Source: Delphinapterus leucas
Lineage: Eukaryota; Chordata; Mammalia; Artiodactyla; Monodontidae
Assembly (NCBI RefSeq): GCF_002288925.2
Contig: NW_022098076.1
Coordinates: 75,906,009-75,970,008, forward strand
DNA: 64,000 bases
Direction of reading: 5' to 3'
The position numbers and the translations under genes were made by a program. The notes under the pieces were generated by a model. That model was not told where the DNA came from and did not search any database. It saw nothing but the letters and a program-made list of their open reading frames with translations. Shown one piece after another: positions 46,219 to 54,834 of this stretch (within the stretch, counting starts at the first letter, position 1; each line of letters opens with the position of its first letter).

Positions 46219-46325
46219 AGTGCATACACACACACAGGAGTGCATACACACACACGTACATGCATACACACAGACTTCAGTGTTTGAAAGATGGCTGGGA
46301 AGGCAAGTGTCTACAAGAGACTTAC
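45827..46325 (-). other. TNS1: TNS1 intron E9-E10, with (CA)n
   Basis: A short intron with GT at 46325-46324. A CA-rich microsatellite occupies 46171-46273, about a fifth of the intron. The remainder is unremarkable. Confidence 0.85.
46171..46273. repeat. (CA)n microsatellite with 'ggagtgcatacacacacac' units
   Basis: About 45 bases of nearly pure CA, followed by two units containing 'aggagtgcatacacacacac' and further CA. The mRNA strand is (UG)n. It ends 52 nt from the E9 donor. Confidence 0.95.
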
Positions 46326-46394
46326 TTCCTCTCCTGTGGATCCAGGTCACAGAAGGTGATGGTGTTGAGGGGGTAGTGGCGTCTGAAGAAGAGC
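46326..46394 (-). CDS. TNS1: Tensin 1, exon E9 (PTB domain)
   Basis: A 69-nt exon. The acceptor GCCACAG|GCTC leaves one base completing Lys from E8. The translation is LFFRRHYPLNTITFCDLDPQ followed by ER, and the donor is GGAA|GTAAGT, with AA shared with E10. This is the central beta-strand region of the tensin PTB domain; the hydrophobic alternation in NTITFCDL fits a beta strand. From memory, human has NTVTF, a conservative change. Confidence 0.95.
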
Positions 46395-46764
46395 CTGTGG
46401 CACACATATCAGATAAACAGAGAATGAGTGCTGAAGTGACTCCTCCTTCAGGTCAGGCCACCACCTGTGGCTGTCACAGGTCGACACAGCCTTTCCCTTC
46501 TGAGCATGATGGCCTGGGCTGCTGCCTTTGGGGACATAAAGCCATGCATAGGGACAGAGAGATGTCTCATAGAAACATGTCTCAAATGCTAGATGCTAGG
46601 AAAGGAAGGAAGACACTGGCATTGAGGAATGAGAAACGGGGTAACTCTGGAGTAGGAAGAAAAGGGGCTGGGGAGAGAGCGTGAGAGGAAGGGCCTCTGC
46701 TCTAGAAAGCAGGGACTTTTATCAGTTGCATTTACAGCTGTATAACAAGTGCAGGCATATTTGT

Positions 46765-46920
46765 GGAAGGAAGGAAGGATGGATGGATGGATGGATGATG
46801 GATAGAGGGAGACAAATTAGTGAAGGGATAAATGGGTGGGCGAAGATAAATGGGGGATGAATGGATGCAGGAATGGATGGATCAATTGGTGAGTGGGTGA
46901 GAAAGTGGATGGATGGATGG
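46765..46920. repeat. (GGAT)n-type simple repeat
   Basis: Repeats of 'atggatgg' and 'ggaaggaagg' with interruptions, in the E8-E9 intron next to a SINE. Confidence 0.85.
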
Positions 46921-46971
46921 GTCACAGGGTTGGGGGGAGCCCAACACAGAAGCAATTAGAAGAATCTTACT

Positions 46972-47340
46972 GGGCTTCCCTGGTGGCGCAGTGGTTAAGA
47001 ATCCGCCTGCCAATGCAGGGGACATGGGTTCAATCCCTGGTCCGGGAAGATCCCACATGTCGCGGATCAACTAAGCCCGTGCACCACAACTACTGAGCCT
47101 GCGCTCTAGAGCCCGCGAGCCACAGCTACTGAGCCCGCGAGCCACAACTACTGAAGCCTGCGCGCCTAGAACCTGTGCTCGGCAACAAGAGAATCCCACG
47201 CACCGCAACGAAGAGTAGCCCCCGCTCACTGCAACTAGAAAGAAAAGCCCGCGCTCAGCAACAAAGACCCAAAGCAGCCAAAAATTAATTAATAAAAAAC
47301 AAAAACAAACAAAAAAACACCATCTTTCAAAAAAAAAAAA
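46972..47340 (+). repeat. CHR-type SINE, long form, at the E8 splice donor
   Basis: A sense copy from 'gggcttccctggtggcgcag' through the 'gagccacaactactgaagcc' units to an A-rich tail ending in 13 A (47329-47341). Target duplications 'agaatcttact' lie at 46961-46971 and 47341-47351. The second copy contains the 5' splice site of TNS1 exon E8. Relative to TNS1, the SINE is antisense. Confidence 0.95.
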
Positions 47341-47350
47341 AGAATCTTAC

Positions 47351-47519
47351 TTTCTCTGGTTGTCAGTCAGTGTGATTCCCTGGGCAGAAACTTTGAAGTG
47401 GACGATGGTGGCAGCCGGCGTGGGGTCAGTAGCCAGTGTCTCAGAAGTGGCTTTGGAGATGGCCTGTGGCCCAGTGAGTGACTCCATGTCCACAGAGTTT
47501 ACGAAAAGCACGTTGCAGG
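47351..47519 (-). CDS. TNS1: Tensin 1, exon E8 (PTB domain start)
   Basis: A 169-nt exon. The acceptor TTCCAG|CCTGC completes Ala, then [20 protein letters not shown] and [20 protein letters not shown], ending [16 protein letters not shown]. This is the first beta strand and helix of the PTB domain, and QGITLTD is the characteristic strand-turn of PTB folds. The donor is AGAAA|GTAAGA. Its intronic side is only 10 nt long before the SINE begins. The Lys codon is completed by E9. Confidence 0.96.
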
Positions 47520-47771
47520 CTGGAAGAAACCCACCCAAGGAGGTGTCATGGGGGCCGAAGTGGGTGGGAACCATCCCCAGGTCCTCTCTTCGGGAAGAAG
47601 AGAGCAGATGAATTTCAGGCCAGCCTTGGGCCGAGGCATCTGCACACAGAAATGTGGTCTGCCCAGAGACATCTGGGTCTGGGAGAGATATCCAGCCTGC
47701 GCCTGCAGGAGGGTACAGGGCCAGGGGGAGGAAAGGCCTGGGCAGGGATCCCGTCTGGGGTGGCCACTCAC

Positions 47772-47843
47772 CTGCCCCTTGCTTCAGCAGGTCAGTGGTT
47801 GAGTTGGCAGGGCCCGAGCTATCTTTTGATTCATCTGTGGGGT
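47772..47843 (-). CDS. TNS1: Tensin 1, exon E7 (SH2-PTB linker)
   Basis: A 72-nt exon with acceptor GTCTCAG|ACCCC and donor GGCAG|GTGAGT. It reads [20 protein letters not shown] followed by KQGA, an acidic and Ser-rich linker leading into the PTB domain. It is in frame with both neighbours (shared G of Asp, shared G of Ala). Its length is a multiple of three, so it could be skipped without a frameshift. Confidence 0.94.
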
Positions 47844-49662
47844 CTGAGACAAAAATTTAATTCAGCTGGTAATTAAAACTGCAGAGCTGGAAAGAAGCAC
47901 AAGGTTGGCTGGGCCTCAGGCTAGCTCTGCAAATACTTTGTGCAACGGATACCGCTTCTCATCATAAGCCCTGGCAGTCAGCACGTGTGTCCGGTTTGAA
48001 TGTCCAGTGATTGCTCTAAGTATTCAGCACACTGGTTGGGAGGTGTGGAGTCCAACAGAGCAGGGTTCAGGTGCTCACCCAGTCACTTGCCAAGCGTGTA
48101 TAAAACGGAGGTGGGGATGAGAGCGCCCACTCCCCTGGGTTCTTGAGATGTTCCGTGTACAGTGTTAGTCTAGCGGCTGACATAAAGCCTTCAAGTGGCA
48201 AACGGTATGGCTGTTTTGCATGGACGTATCTTATGCGTAGATCAGTAAATGCCCTAATTCATTAAACCACAATGCAGCACAACTACAATTTCAGTATTAA
48301 TAAGAACTGAGTATTGTTTATACCAGCATTTCTCAGACGCTGGTGTGCAGGCTTGTTAAATCACAGACTTCTGGGCACCACCCTAAAGCTTCCGATTGGG
48401 GGGCTTGAGAACATCTCCATTTTGAACAAGTTCCCAGCAGCGCTGATGCTGCTGGTCAGGGGACCGTACTGTGAGAACCACTGGTTTATACAATGTAAAT
48501 AGAGAGCAGTTTTACAATTATTAAGTTACTTTGCTAAATTCCTTAGAAATATAACTTAATTAGTGTCTAAATCATGTGGTTAATAGGGCTATTTAAATAG
48601 TATTTGAACTTTAAAGTTGATAATAGTGGTCAATTATCATTAATAATTCAATGAATCGAATTGGATACATACATATTGCCAAATGATATCGGAGGTTTTA
48701 ATTATGGACATAACCCCAGGACCTCCAAGAGAGACTGAAAGCAAGTCCCGGACACAATTCCGAATATCCTATTAGTGGACAGAGAGCATGGGGAGAAGGC
48801 ACCCCAGTTACCGGTTCCTAGACCTCAAGTTCAGGGCCAGGCATATTCCCCTCCCCTCGCGGGAGCCCCGTGTATCTGGGGCTACATAATGGAAGCCTGT
48901 GCTGTTGAAAGGTTTGGGGTGTCCATCCGCCTTCCTCCGAGGCTGGGACACCTCTCTAAGAGGAGCTAAAATCTCTTTTGCCAGCCGCAGTGTCTCACTC
49001 AAATTCTCGCCCTATACGTCCTAAAGCTCTTGAATTCCATTTGTACTTCCCACAATCAAAAGAGGGCTTGCTCCTCCCATTAGCTCAATGTCCCCTCGGC
49101 GAGAGAACACCCTCTCAGCCATGCAGACTAGAAACTCCAGGGACATCTTGGGCTTCCTGTCTCCCTCCCACGCCATGTGGATCCCTAAGAGGTCCCTCGA
49201 GTGTGCTCTCTACTCTCCATTCAGACCGCCCTCCCACACCTGGAGGCCCCATGACCTACCTCTGCCTTTCCCTCCCCCCTCCCTCGGCCCTTCCCACTGA
49301 TGCCCATCTCACCCTCCGGACACGGTCCTCCCCATGGCTGTCTCCTGCTTCTATTTCCTCCCCTGGGATGAGTCGTAATTCTCAGGATTCAAGTATGAAT
49401 TCTTAAAGCCTCCAGAGAATTTTCTCTGGAACAATCTGGCAAGTCAATTATGTGTGTTTCTGGAATTAAGATTTTTGATGAACTTTCCCTTCTTTTTTAT
49501 TAGAAAAAATAAAGAGGAGAGTGGTTTTGAGTTTCCCAAGATTGGCAACATGACCCGTTTCCTCCAAGCCTGGCGCATGTTCTGGAGCGGCTGGCTGGGC
49601 AGAGACGTGAAGGAGGCCAGCACAAGGGTGCGCTTGAAGGGCGAGGAGTCTCAGGTTCCTAC
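47844..49662 (-). other. TNS1: TNS1 intron E6-E7
   Basis: A 1.8-kb intron. A reversed hAT-Charlie relic lies at 48323-48483. AT-rich DNA at 48500-48720 and the remainder show no repeat or exon that I recognise. Confidence 0.8.
48323..48483 (-). mobile_element. hAT-Charlie relic (MER58-like), antisense
   Basis: Ends 'ccagcatttctcagacgctg' and 'ccgtactgtgagaaccactg', with 'caagttcccagcagcgctga' inside. Short non-autonomous element. Confidence 0.6.
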
Positions 49663-49740
49663 CTCGGTTTGGAATGACCAGCTTACAGGGCAGAGCCAGC
49701 GGGATGATGGAGTGCTGGTAGACCAGGGCAGACAGAGATC
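49663..49740 (-). CDS. TNS1: Tensin 1, exon E6 (SH2 domain end)
   Basis: A 78-nt exon with acceptor CCTGCAG|GATCT and donor CCGAG|GTAGGA. It reads [21 protein letters not shown] followed by VIPNR. The final helix and strand of the SH2 domain (LSALVYQHS) and the conserved LPCKLVIP end are recognisable. Tensin SH2 domains bind phosphotyrosine proteins at focal adhesions. Confidence 0.95.
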
Positions 49741-49968
49741 CTGCAGGGAGGGAGACAGCCGGCAGAGGCAGCGTTACTGGGAGCACGTCAGGGGCACTGA
49801 GGAAGCACACCCACTCCACCCCACTGTCCATAATCTTTAGCTTCTTTCTTACCTCTCCCTCATCCCACCCACAAAGCTGAAAATTCACTCCCTCTTTGAC
49901 AGCAAGATCCAAGGGAGAAGATTCTAAAGGCTCACTCTAGCCGTCAGACAGTTGCCCCACAACTTTTC

Positions 49969-50177
49969 CTTTTTTTTTTTCTTTTTGCGCTAAGCGGGCC
50001 TCTCACTGCTGTGGCCTCTCCCGTTGCAGAGCACAGGCTCTGGACGCGCAGGCTCAGCGGCCATGGCTCACGGGCCCAGCCGCTCCGCGGCACAAGGGAT
50101 CTTCCCGGACCTGGGCACGAACTCGCGTCCCCTGCATCGGCAGGCGGACTCTCAACCACTGCGCCACCAGGGAAGCC
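49969..50177 (-). repeat. CHR-type SINE, antisense
   Basis: T-rich tail, 'gcgctaagcgggcctctcac', ending 'caaccactgcgccaccaggg'. Target duplication 'ccccacaacttttc' at 49955-49968 and 50178-50191. It lies about 230 nt upstream of the E6 acceptor, in the sense orientation of TNS1. Confidence 0.92.
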
Positions 50178-50269
50178 CCCCACAACTTTTCTTTATCGAA
50201 AGTTACTCCCAGCATCTCTCCTAAGTCCCTCCAGCTGCCAGGGCTCCACTCAGGAGAGTGCGGCACAAG

Positions 50270-50470
50270 TGTCAGAGGATGATGGGATCAAATCCCCACT
50301 CAGTAGCTTATTAGCTGTGTGTCCCTGGATAAATCTCAGTTCCCTCGTGTGTAAAATGGTACGATGACACCTACCACGCAGGATGGTCGGGAGACCAGAA
50401 GTGATATAAGGTACCTAAGGTGGCTTCCACATAGTAGGTAGTGGATAAAGGCAACTGTTGTTATAGTTGT
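50270..50470 (+). repeat. MIR SINE
   Basis: Sense MIR: 'ttattagctgtgtgtccctg', 'cctcgtgtgtaaaatggtac' and the tail 'ttccacatagtaggtagtgg'. It is intronic (E5-E6). Confidence 0.75.
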
Positions 50471-50674
50471 TATTCCAGTGATAATGATAACAAGTCTCCG
50501 CGGGGTAGGACAAATACAGAAAGAAATCTGGCAGAGTGAAGGCGCCACAGCACAGAGGAAGGGAGTCGCCGTGCATTTCTCTGCTGCGTCTATGACAAGG
50601 GTGACGGGCAGAAGCTGCAGCGGGGAACCTGGGACAGGCCTGAGACCGTGGGGACGGAGGCGGGGACAGCTCAC

Positions 50675-50767
50675 CGAAGTTTGGCTCGTTGGGGCAGCCC
50701 TTGAGCTTGACTCCTCTGGGGCTCGTCTCTATCAGGAAATGCCTCACGAGCTCGTGGGTCATGTCCC
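50675..50767 (-). CDS. TNS1: Tensin 1, exon E5 (SH2 domain)
   Basis: A 93-nt exon with acceptor CCCAG|GGGAC and donor TTCG|GTGAGC. It reads [21 protein letters not shown] followed by [15 protein letters not shown] is the SH2 beta-D strand carrying the His that lines the phosphotyrosine pocket, and [15 protein letters not shown] across the junction is the usual SH2 loop leading to helix B. Confidence 0.95.
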
Positions 50768-51175
50768 CTGGGACGAAGAGAAAGAAACGTGGATGCGTCA
50801 CTGCCCACGGTGTCCTTCCGCCACCTCCCAGCACTACTTCCAACTTCTCCAGTGTGCTGGGCTGTGATGGAGAAAGGGTCACAGCGATAACACGGCCAGA
50901 GCCCTGGGATGGAGAGGCCACCACTGCTAGCCCACCCCTCAAGGAAACTCAGTCACAGGGTCCCAGTCATCTTGCTTCCCTGTTCTCGGACCTCAATAAT
51001 CACCAAGCCCAAGACCTGCTCTTCTGAAGCTTCTGTTTAGAAGGGACCAGCTCCCATGAGAATTAAGAGACCTGCCCACCCCACATACCCACCCCTCGTC
51101 CTCTGGCAGCTCAGGACCTAAAGAGGCTGTAGGGACCACCTAGTCCTGAGGCCCCAGTGGACAAGCTGGTGTTAC

Positions 51176-51307
51176 CTTTTTTATTCTGCTGCATGATGGT
51201 CGGAGGGGGCGAAGACACCTTCATGGCCAGCCCATAGGCTCCTCGGAAGGAGTGGCTGTCTCGGATGATGAAAGCCCCTGGCTCCTGATCCTTAAGGAGG
51301 GCTATGG
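51176..51307 (-). CDS. TNS1: Tensin 1, exon E4 (SH2 domain, phosphotyrosine Arg)
   Basis: A 132-nt exon with acceptor GATTCAG|CCATA and donor AAAAAG|GTAACA. It reads [21 protein letters not shown] followed by [20 protein letters not shown] and NKK. FIIRDS is the SH2 signature in which the Arg binds phosphotyrosine, and it is intact here. The domain is therefore expected to be functional. Confidence 0.96.
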
Positions 51308-52044
51308 CTGAATCGGGAGGAGAGAAGGGGAAATGAGAAACTGATGCACTGGCTTAAGTCTCATCAGGTCTTGAACCTCTTTCTTTCTCAGGTGAGATGA
51401 GAGTCCTTAAAGTTAAAATGTAAACACTCCTAAGGGTCCTCCTACACTAGAGTCAGCAAAGTTGTTCTATAAATAGCCAGACAGTAAATATTTCAGACTT
51501 TGCAGGCCACGCAGTTCTGGCTACAACTGCTCATCACTGCCGTCACGGCACAAAAGCAGCCCATACAGTGAGTAAACGAATAGATGGGGTCGTTCTAAGA
51601 AAACTGTCCGGGTCTGACCCCTGGCTGGAAGTCACCCTGCCCTACGTCCACACAGACTTCCGTTAGGGGCTGAGGCCTCTCATCTCCATCCCCACAATCC
51701 CAACTATGTTTTTTTCTGTAAAATGGGCAAAAATCTCCCACATCATGCAGACGGAGAGCTAAGGTTTCATAGTATCTCGGCCAGCCTTTCATTTTGTCCT
51801 GGAAAACCAAGACTTTGCTGCTTTTAAGGAAACAGCTGCAACCACTGCTTCTGCTGCCCAACGCTTCACTGTGGGGAGGTGCCTCTTACTGTCCAACCTT
51901 GGTCCCAGCTCCTCTCTGTGACCACCACCTACTGCAAAGAGGAAAGAGTCTGCTTATGTCCCTTGCCCAGGGCAGACAAGGTGGGCAGCCGCCAGCTGTG
52001 ACCTCAGATGGACCCCAGGACCTTCAGCACCACCCAGCACTTAC
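51308..52044 (-). other. TNS1: TNS1 intron E3-E4
   Basis: A 0.74-kb intron. A hAT relic sits at 51451-51592; the remaining sequence shows nothing I recognise. Confidence 0.8.
51451..51592. mobile_element. hAT-type relic
   Basis: Starts 'agagtcagcaaagttgttct' and continues 'ccagacagtaaatatttcag' and 'aaagcagcccatacagtgag'. It is a partial copy of the same family as 61193-61392. Confidence 0.6.
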
Positions 52045-52131
52045 CCTGCTCTCTGGAGATCTCGGGCTTGTACCAATACTTGGAAGTGTCCTGGACAAAT
52101 TTCACTTTCGCCCGCGTCTCAGGGCTGTTGT
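52045..52131 (-). CDS. TNS1: Tensin 1, exon E3 (SH2 domain start)
   Basis: An 87-nt exon with acceptor TCCTTCAG|ACAAC and donor GCAGG|GTAAGT. It reads [21 protein letters not shown] followed by [19 protein letters not shown] is the SH2 start, where helix A holds an invariant Arg. The intronic polypyrimidine tract is only about 27 nt long before it meets an MLT1-type LTR. Confidence 0.95.
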
Positions 52132-52158
52132 CTGAAGGAGAAGGAGAGGGAAAGAAGG

Positions 52159-52612
52159 TGTTATGAGTCTCCATCTCTGTCCCCCAAAAAGGTATGTTGG
52201 AATTAACCCCCAGTACCTGTGAATGTGACCTTATTTGGAAATAGGGTCTTTGCAGATGTAAACAAGATAAGATGCAGTCGTGCTGGATTAGAGTGGACCC
52301 CAATCCAATATGACTGGTGTCCTTATAAAAAGAAGGAAAGGGACAGGGAGACACAAGGGGAGAGTGTCATGTGAAGATGGAGGCAGAGATTAGGGAGATG
52401 CACCTACAAGCCAAGGGACCCCAAGACTGCCAGCCACCATGAGAAGCTAAGATTAGAACACAGTCTCCCTCAGAGTCTCCAGAAGGAACCAATCCTGCCA
52501 ATACCTTGATTTGGGATTTCCAGCCTCAGCTACTGTGAGAGAATAAATTTCTGTTGTCTTAAGCCAAGTGTGTGGTCCTTTGTTATGGCTGACCTAGGAA
52601 ACTAACACAGAA
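52159..52612 (+). mobile_element. MLT1-type MaLR LTR
   Basis: Starts 'tgttatgagtctccatctct', has 'aacccccagtacctgtgaat', 'ggtctttgcagatgtaaaca', 'gatggaggcagagattaggg' and 'cccaagactgccagccacca', and ends 'gacctaggaaactaacaca'. This is the layout of an old ERVL-MaLR LTR. It is antisense to TNS1 and its edge is 27 nt from the E3 acceptor. Confidence 0.85.
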
Positions 52613-54360
52613 AGCTAGTCTGCTCAGACATCATCAGAGCATTGCTGGGAGGGGCCTTGACCTGCTTTCACATCCTCCCCGTCTTCCAACAACCACCGTG
52701 GCTCACGGAGCTGCCCTCCTGTTGAAGACACTGAACAGCATTCTCACCAAGCCAGCGAGAGCCCTACTCCATCCCATCTCCCCCTTTCTCTAGAAGATTC
52801 AGACTAAACCCTTCCCGAAGTTTCCCTCCCACCTGCTAGTCCCTTTCTCCATGGGCTCAATTTCCCAACTCTATCATAACAACCTTGAGGATGAGAGCAG
52901 AAAAACACATTTCTGTCCACTTTCCCCAAGCTCCGCCTCACTTCCCACATGGAAAGCCCGGGTTCTGCCTCAGGTAGAGCAAAAAGATTGCTCCTGCCCT
53001 GCCTGGGACAAATAGGAGAAGGGTTGGCCTAGAATTAAGAGGCCATCTACTGAGTGTCACAGACCCCACTTCTCTGGCAGACATCCCCACCCCAGACCCT
53101 CTGCAGACTAGGGATGCTTTCATAGAATGTTAGGTTCTGGAGGAGCTCAGAGAGCACCTTATCCAACCTATTACTTTACAAGTGAGGAATGTGAGGTTCA
53201 GAGAGGGAGAGCAACTTGCCCAAGTCACACAGATGGTCCACAGAAAGGCTTTTGTAAGACCTTCCCAGGTAAGAAGATGCAGCAACCAGTTTGGTGCCAG
53301 CTACACCATATCTTCCTGGCTGGGTATTAGGACATGTGGGTCTCACTCTCCAACCTCTTCCTTCATCCTTTGGCACCAAAGAAAACAAAGGGAGGATGGG
53401 GGAGAAGGGTGAAAAAGAATATTCCAAATCTGCATGTTTCCACTCCTTTCATCAGTGAGAGGCTGGAACAGAGGAGCCTGTGCTCACGGTGCTGTAAAGT
53501 TCAGGGCACAGACCAGAGATGTGTGTTAGGCTGTGTGCCTGGTGCTTAGTCAATTTCAACTTGTCATTTACACTCTGCTAGGCTTCTGGGATCTGTTTCT
53601 GGAGGACAGAGATGGGGTAGGTCAGCTCCTTTTCCTGGCAGCTGTGCACTTAGCAGGGCCTCTGGGCTAGGCAGCTGGGCTGTACAAATGTGCAAGCTGC
53701 CTCTCTCGGCTCCAAAGCCCCAGGCCCTGGGGCTGCTGGGGCCTGTCTAACGAGCTGTCAGAGGTGGCTACAGCCCCATGTGCCTTCCTGTGTTGACTCC
53801 CATGGCTATTTTAAGCAAGGAAGATGGTGGGAAACAGGAAATGTCCCAACTACTAGAAGTTCTCCATCCTCCAAGAACTCGGGCTGGGAACCAGATGTCT
53901 CTGGCGAGCAGCAGGAAGCAGGGGTGTGCAGTGTCGTTTGGCAGGCTCAGGGCAGGACCTGGGAGTGATACTGAGAATCTGGGCAGCTGGGGCCCATCCC
54001 AGGCTGCCTGCAGCATTCTAAATCTTCCTTGAATGCCCCAGGGCTCCAGGGCTGCTCTGTACATAGTCAGGTTGGAGATCTGGCTGAGAAGCTGCAGATC
54101 AGCTGACACCCTGACCTTTTTGTTTAGAAAATGAGCCCTCTAAGTGGAGGCAAAAGATGCCCAGTTCTGACGATGAGAGAAGAATTCAGTGTGCAAAACT
54201 GCGTGGGCTTCAGTGAAGCCGGGTTGGTAGAAACTAGACTCCAGTAAAAATGCTTAACCCTCGGCCTTGTGCCATATCGCTCCGGCTGCCAGATCTATTA
54301 TTAGTGATGTGCGCAAAGTGGGGATCAAAAGGTGGGAACCGTGCTGTGGGCTGGAAAAGT
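52613..54360. other. TNS1: TNS1 intron E2-E3, left part
   Basis: Contains a short reversed MIR piece at about 53130-53240 ('ttgcccaagtcacacagatg'). The rest is unique as far as I can tell. Confidence 0.6.
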
Positions 54361-54464
54361 AATGTGCAAATTGGGCAAAATAATACCCACTTTGCCAGGT
54401 GGCCATGTGTTAAATGTGCAAAATGGGCAAAATCATACCCACTTTGCCAGGTGGCCGCGAGGAC
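54361..54464. repeat. Two-copy tandem repeat, 52-bp period
   Basis: The unit opens 'aatgtgcaaa', then 'gggcaaaat' and 'acccactttgccaggtggcc', first at 54361 and again at 54413, with few differences. A weaker related stretch may lie at about 54307. A MIR tail follows at 54440-54520. Confidence 0.85.
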
Positions 54465-54679
54465 TGATGAGATAGTCCTTGGCTCAGAGCCTGGCACAGA
54501 GCATGTGCTCAACAAGTGGTGGTGGCTACGATGATGGTGAAGATCATTGTAACAGCAGTGCCATCATCACATCTACCTCCTCATCCCTGCCCCCACTGCT
54601 GCCACGACCACAGCTCCAACTCCCATTACACAGGTAAGGCGTCTGAGGCCCAGAAGTTGGTGATCCACCCGAGGTTGTG

Positions 54680-54797
54680 TCTGCCAAGGAGATGTCAGAA
54701 CAGAGACTAGCACAGATACCCTAACTGCTGGGCTTCAGTCTGCCAAGGAGATGTCAGAACAGAGACTAGCACAGGTACCCTAACTGCTGGGCTTCAT
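54680..54797. repeat. Two-copy tandem repeat, 59-bp period
   Basis: The unit opens 'tctgccaaggagatgtcaga' at 54680 and again at 54739, and ends 'ctaactgctgggcttca' each time. The copies differ at about one internal base. The second copy ends 36 nt from the E2 donor, so this is a recent duplication inside the intron. Confidence 0.95.
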
Positions 54798-54834
54798 CTG
54801 TCAGCGGGAGAGATGACATGGAAGGAGGGCGCAC

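Noticed and set aside
46171..46273. Possible CRISPR-like spaced repeats ('ggagtgcatacacacacac')
   Set aside because: The units are microsatellite slippage products in a mammalian intron. There are no unique spacers and no cas genes.
45920..46684. Plus-strand open frame of 254 codons
   Set aside because: It runs through a CA microsatellite (giving HTHTHT repeats) and antisense across exon E9. Not a gene.
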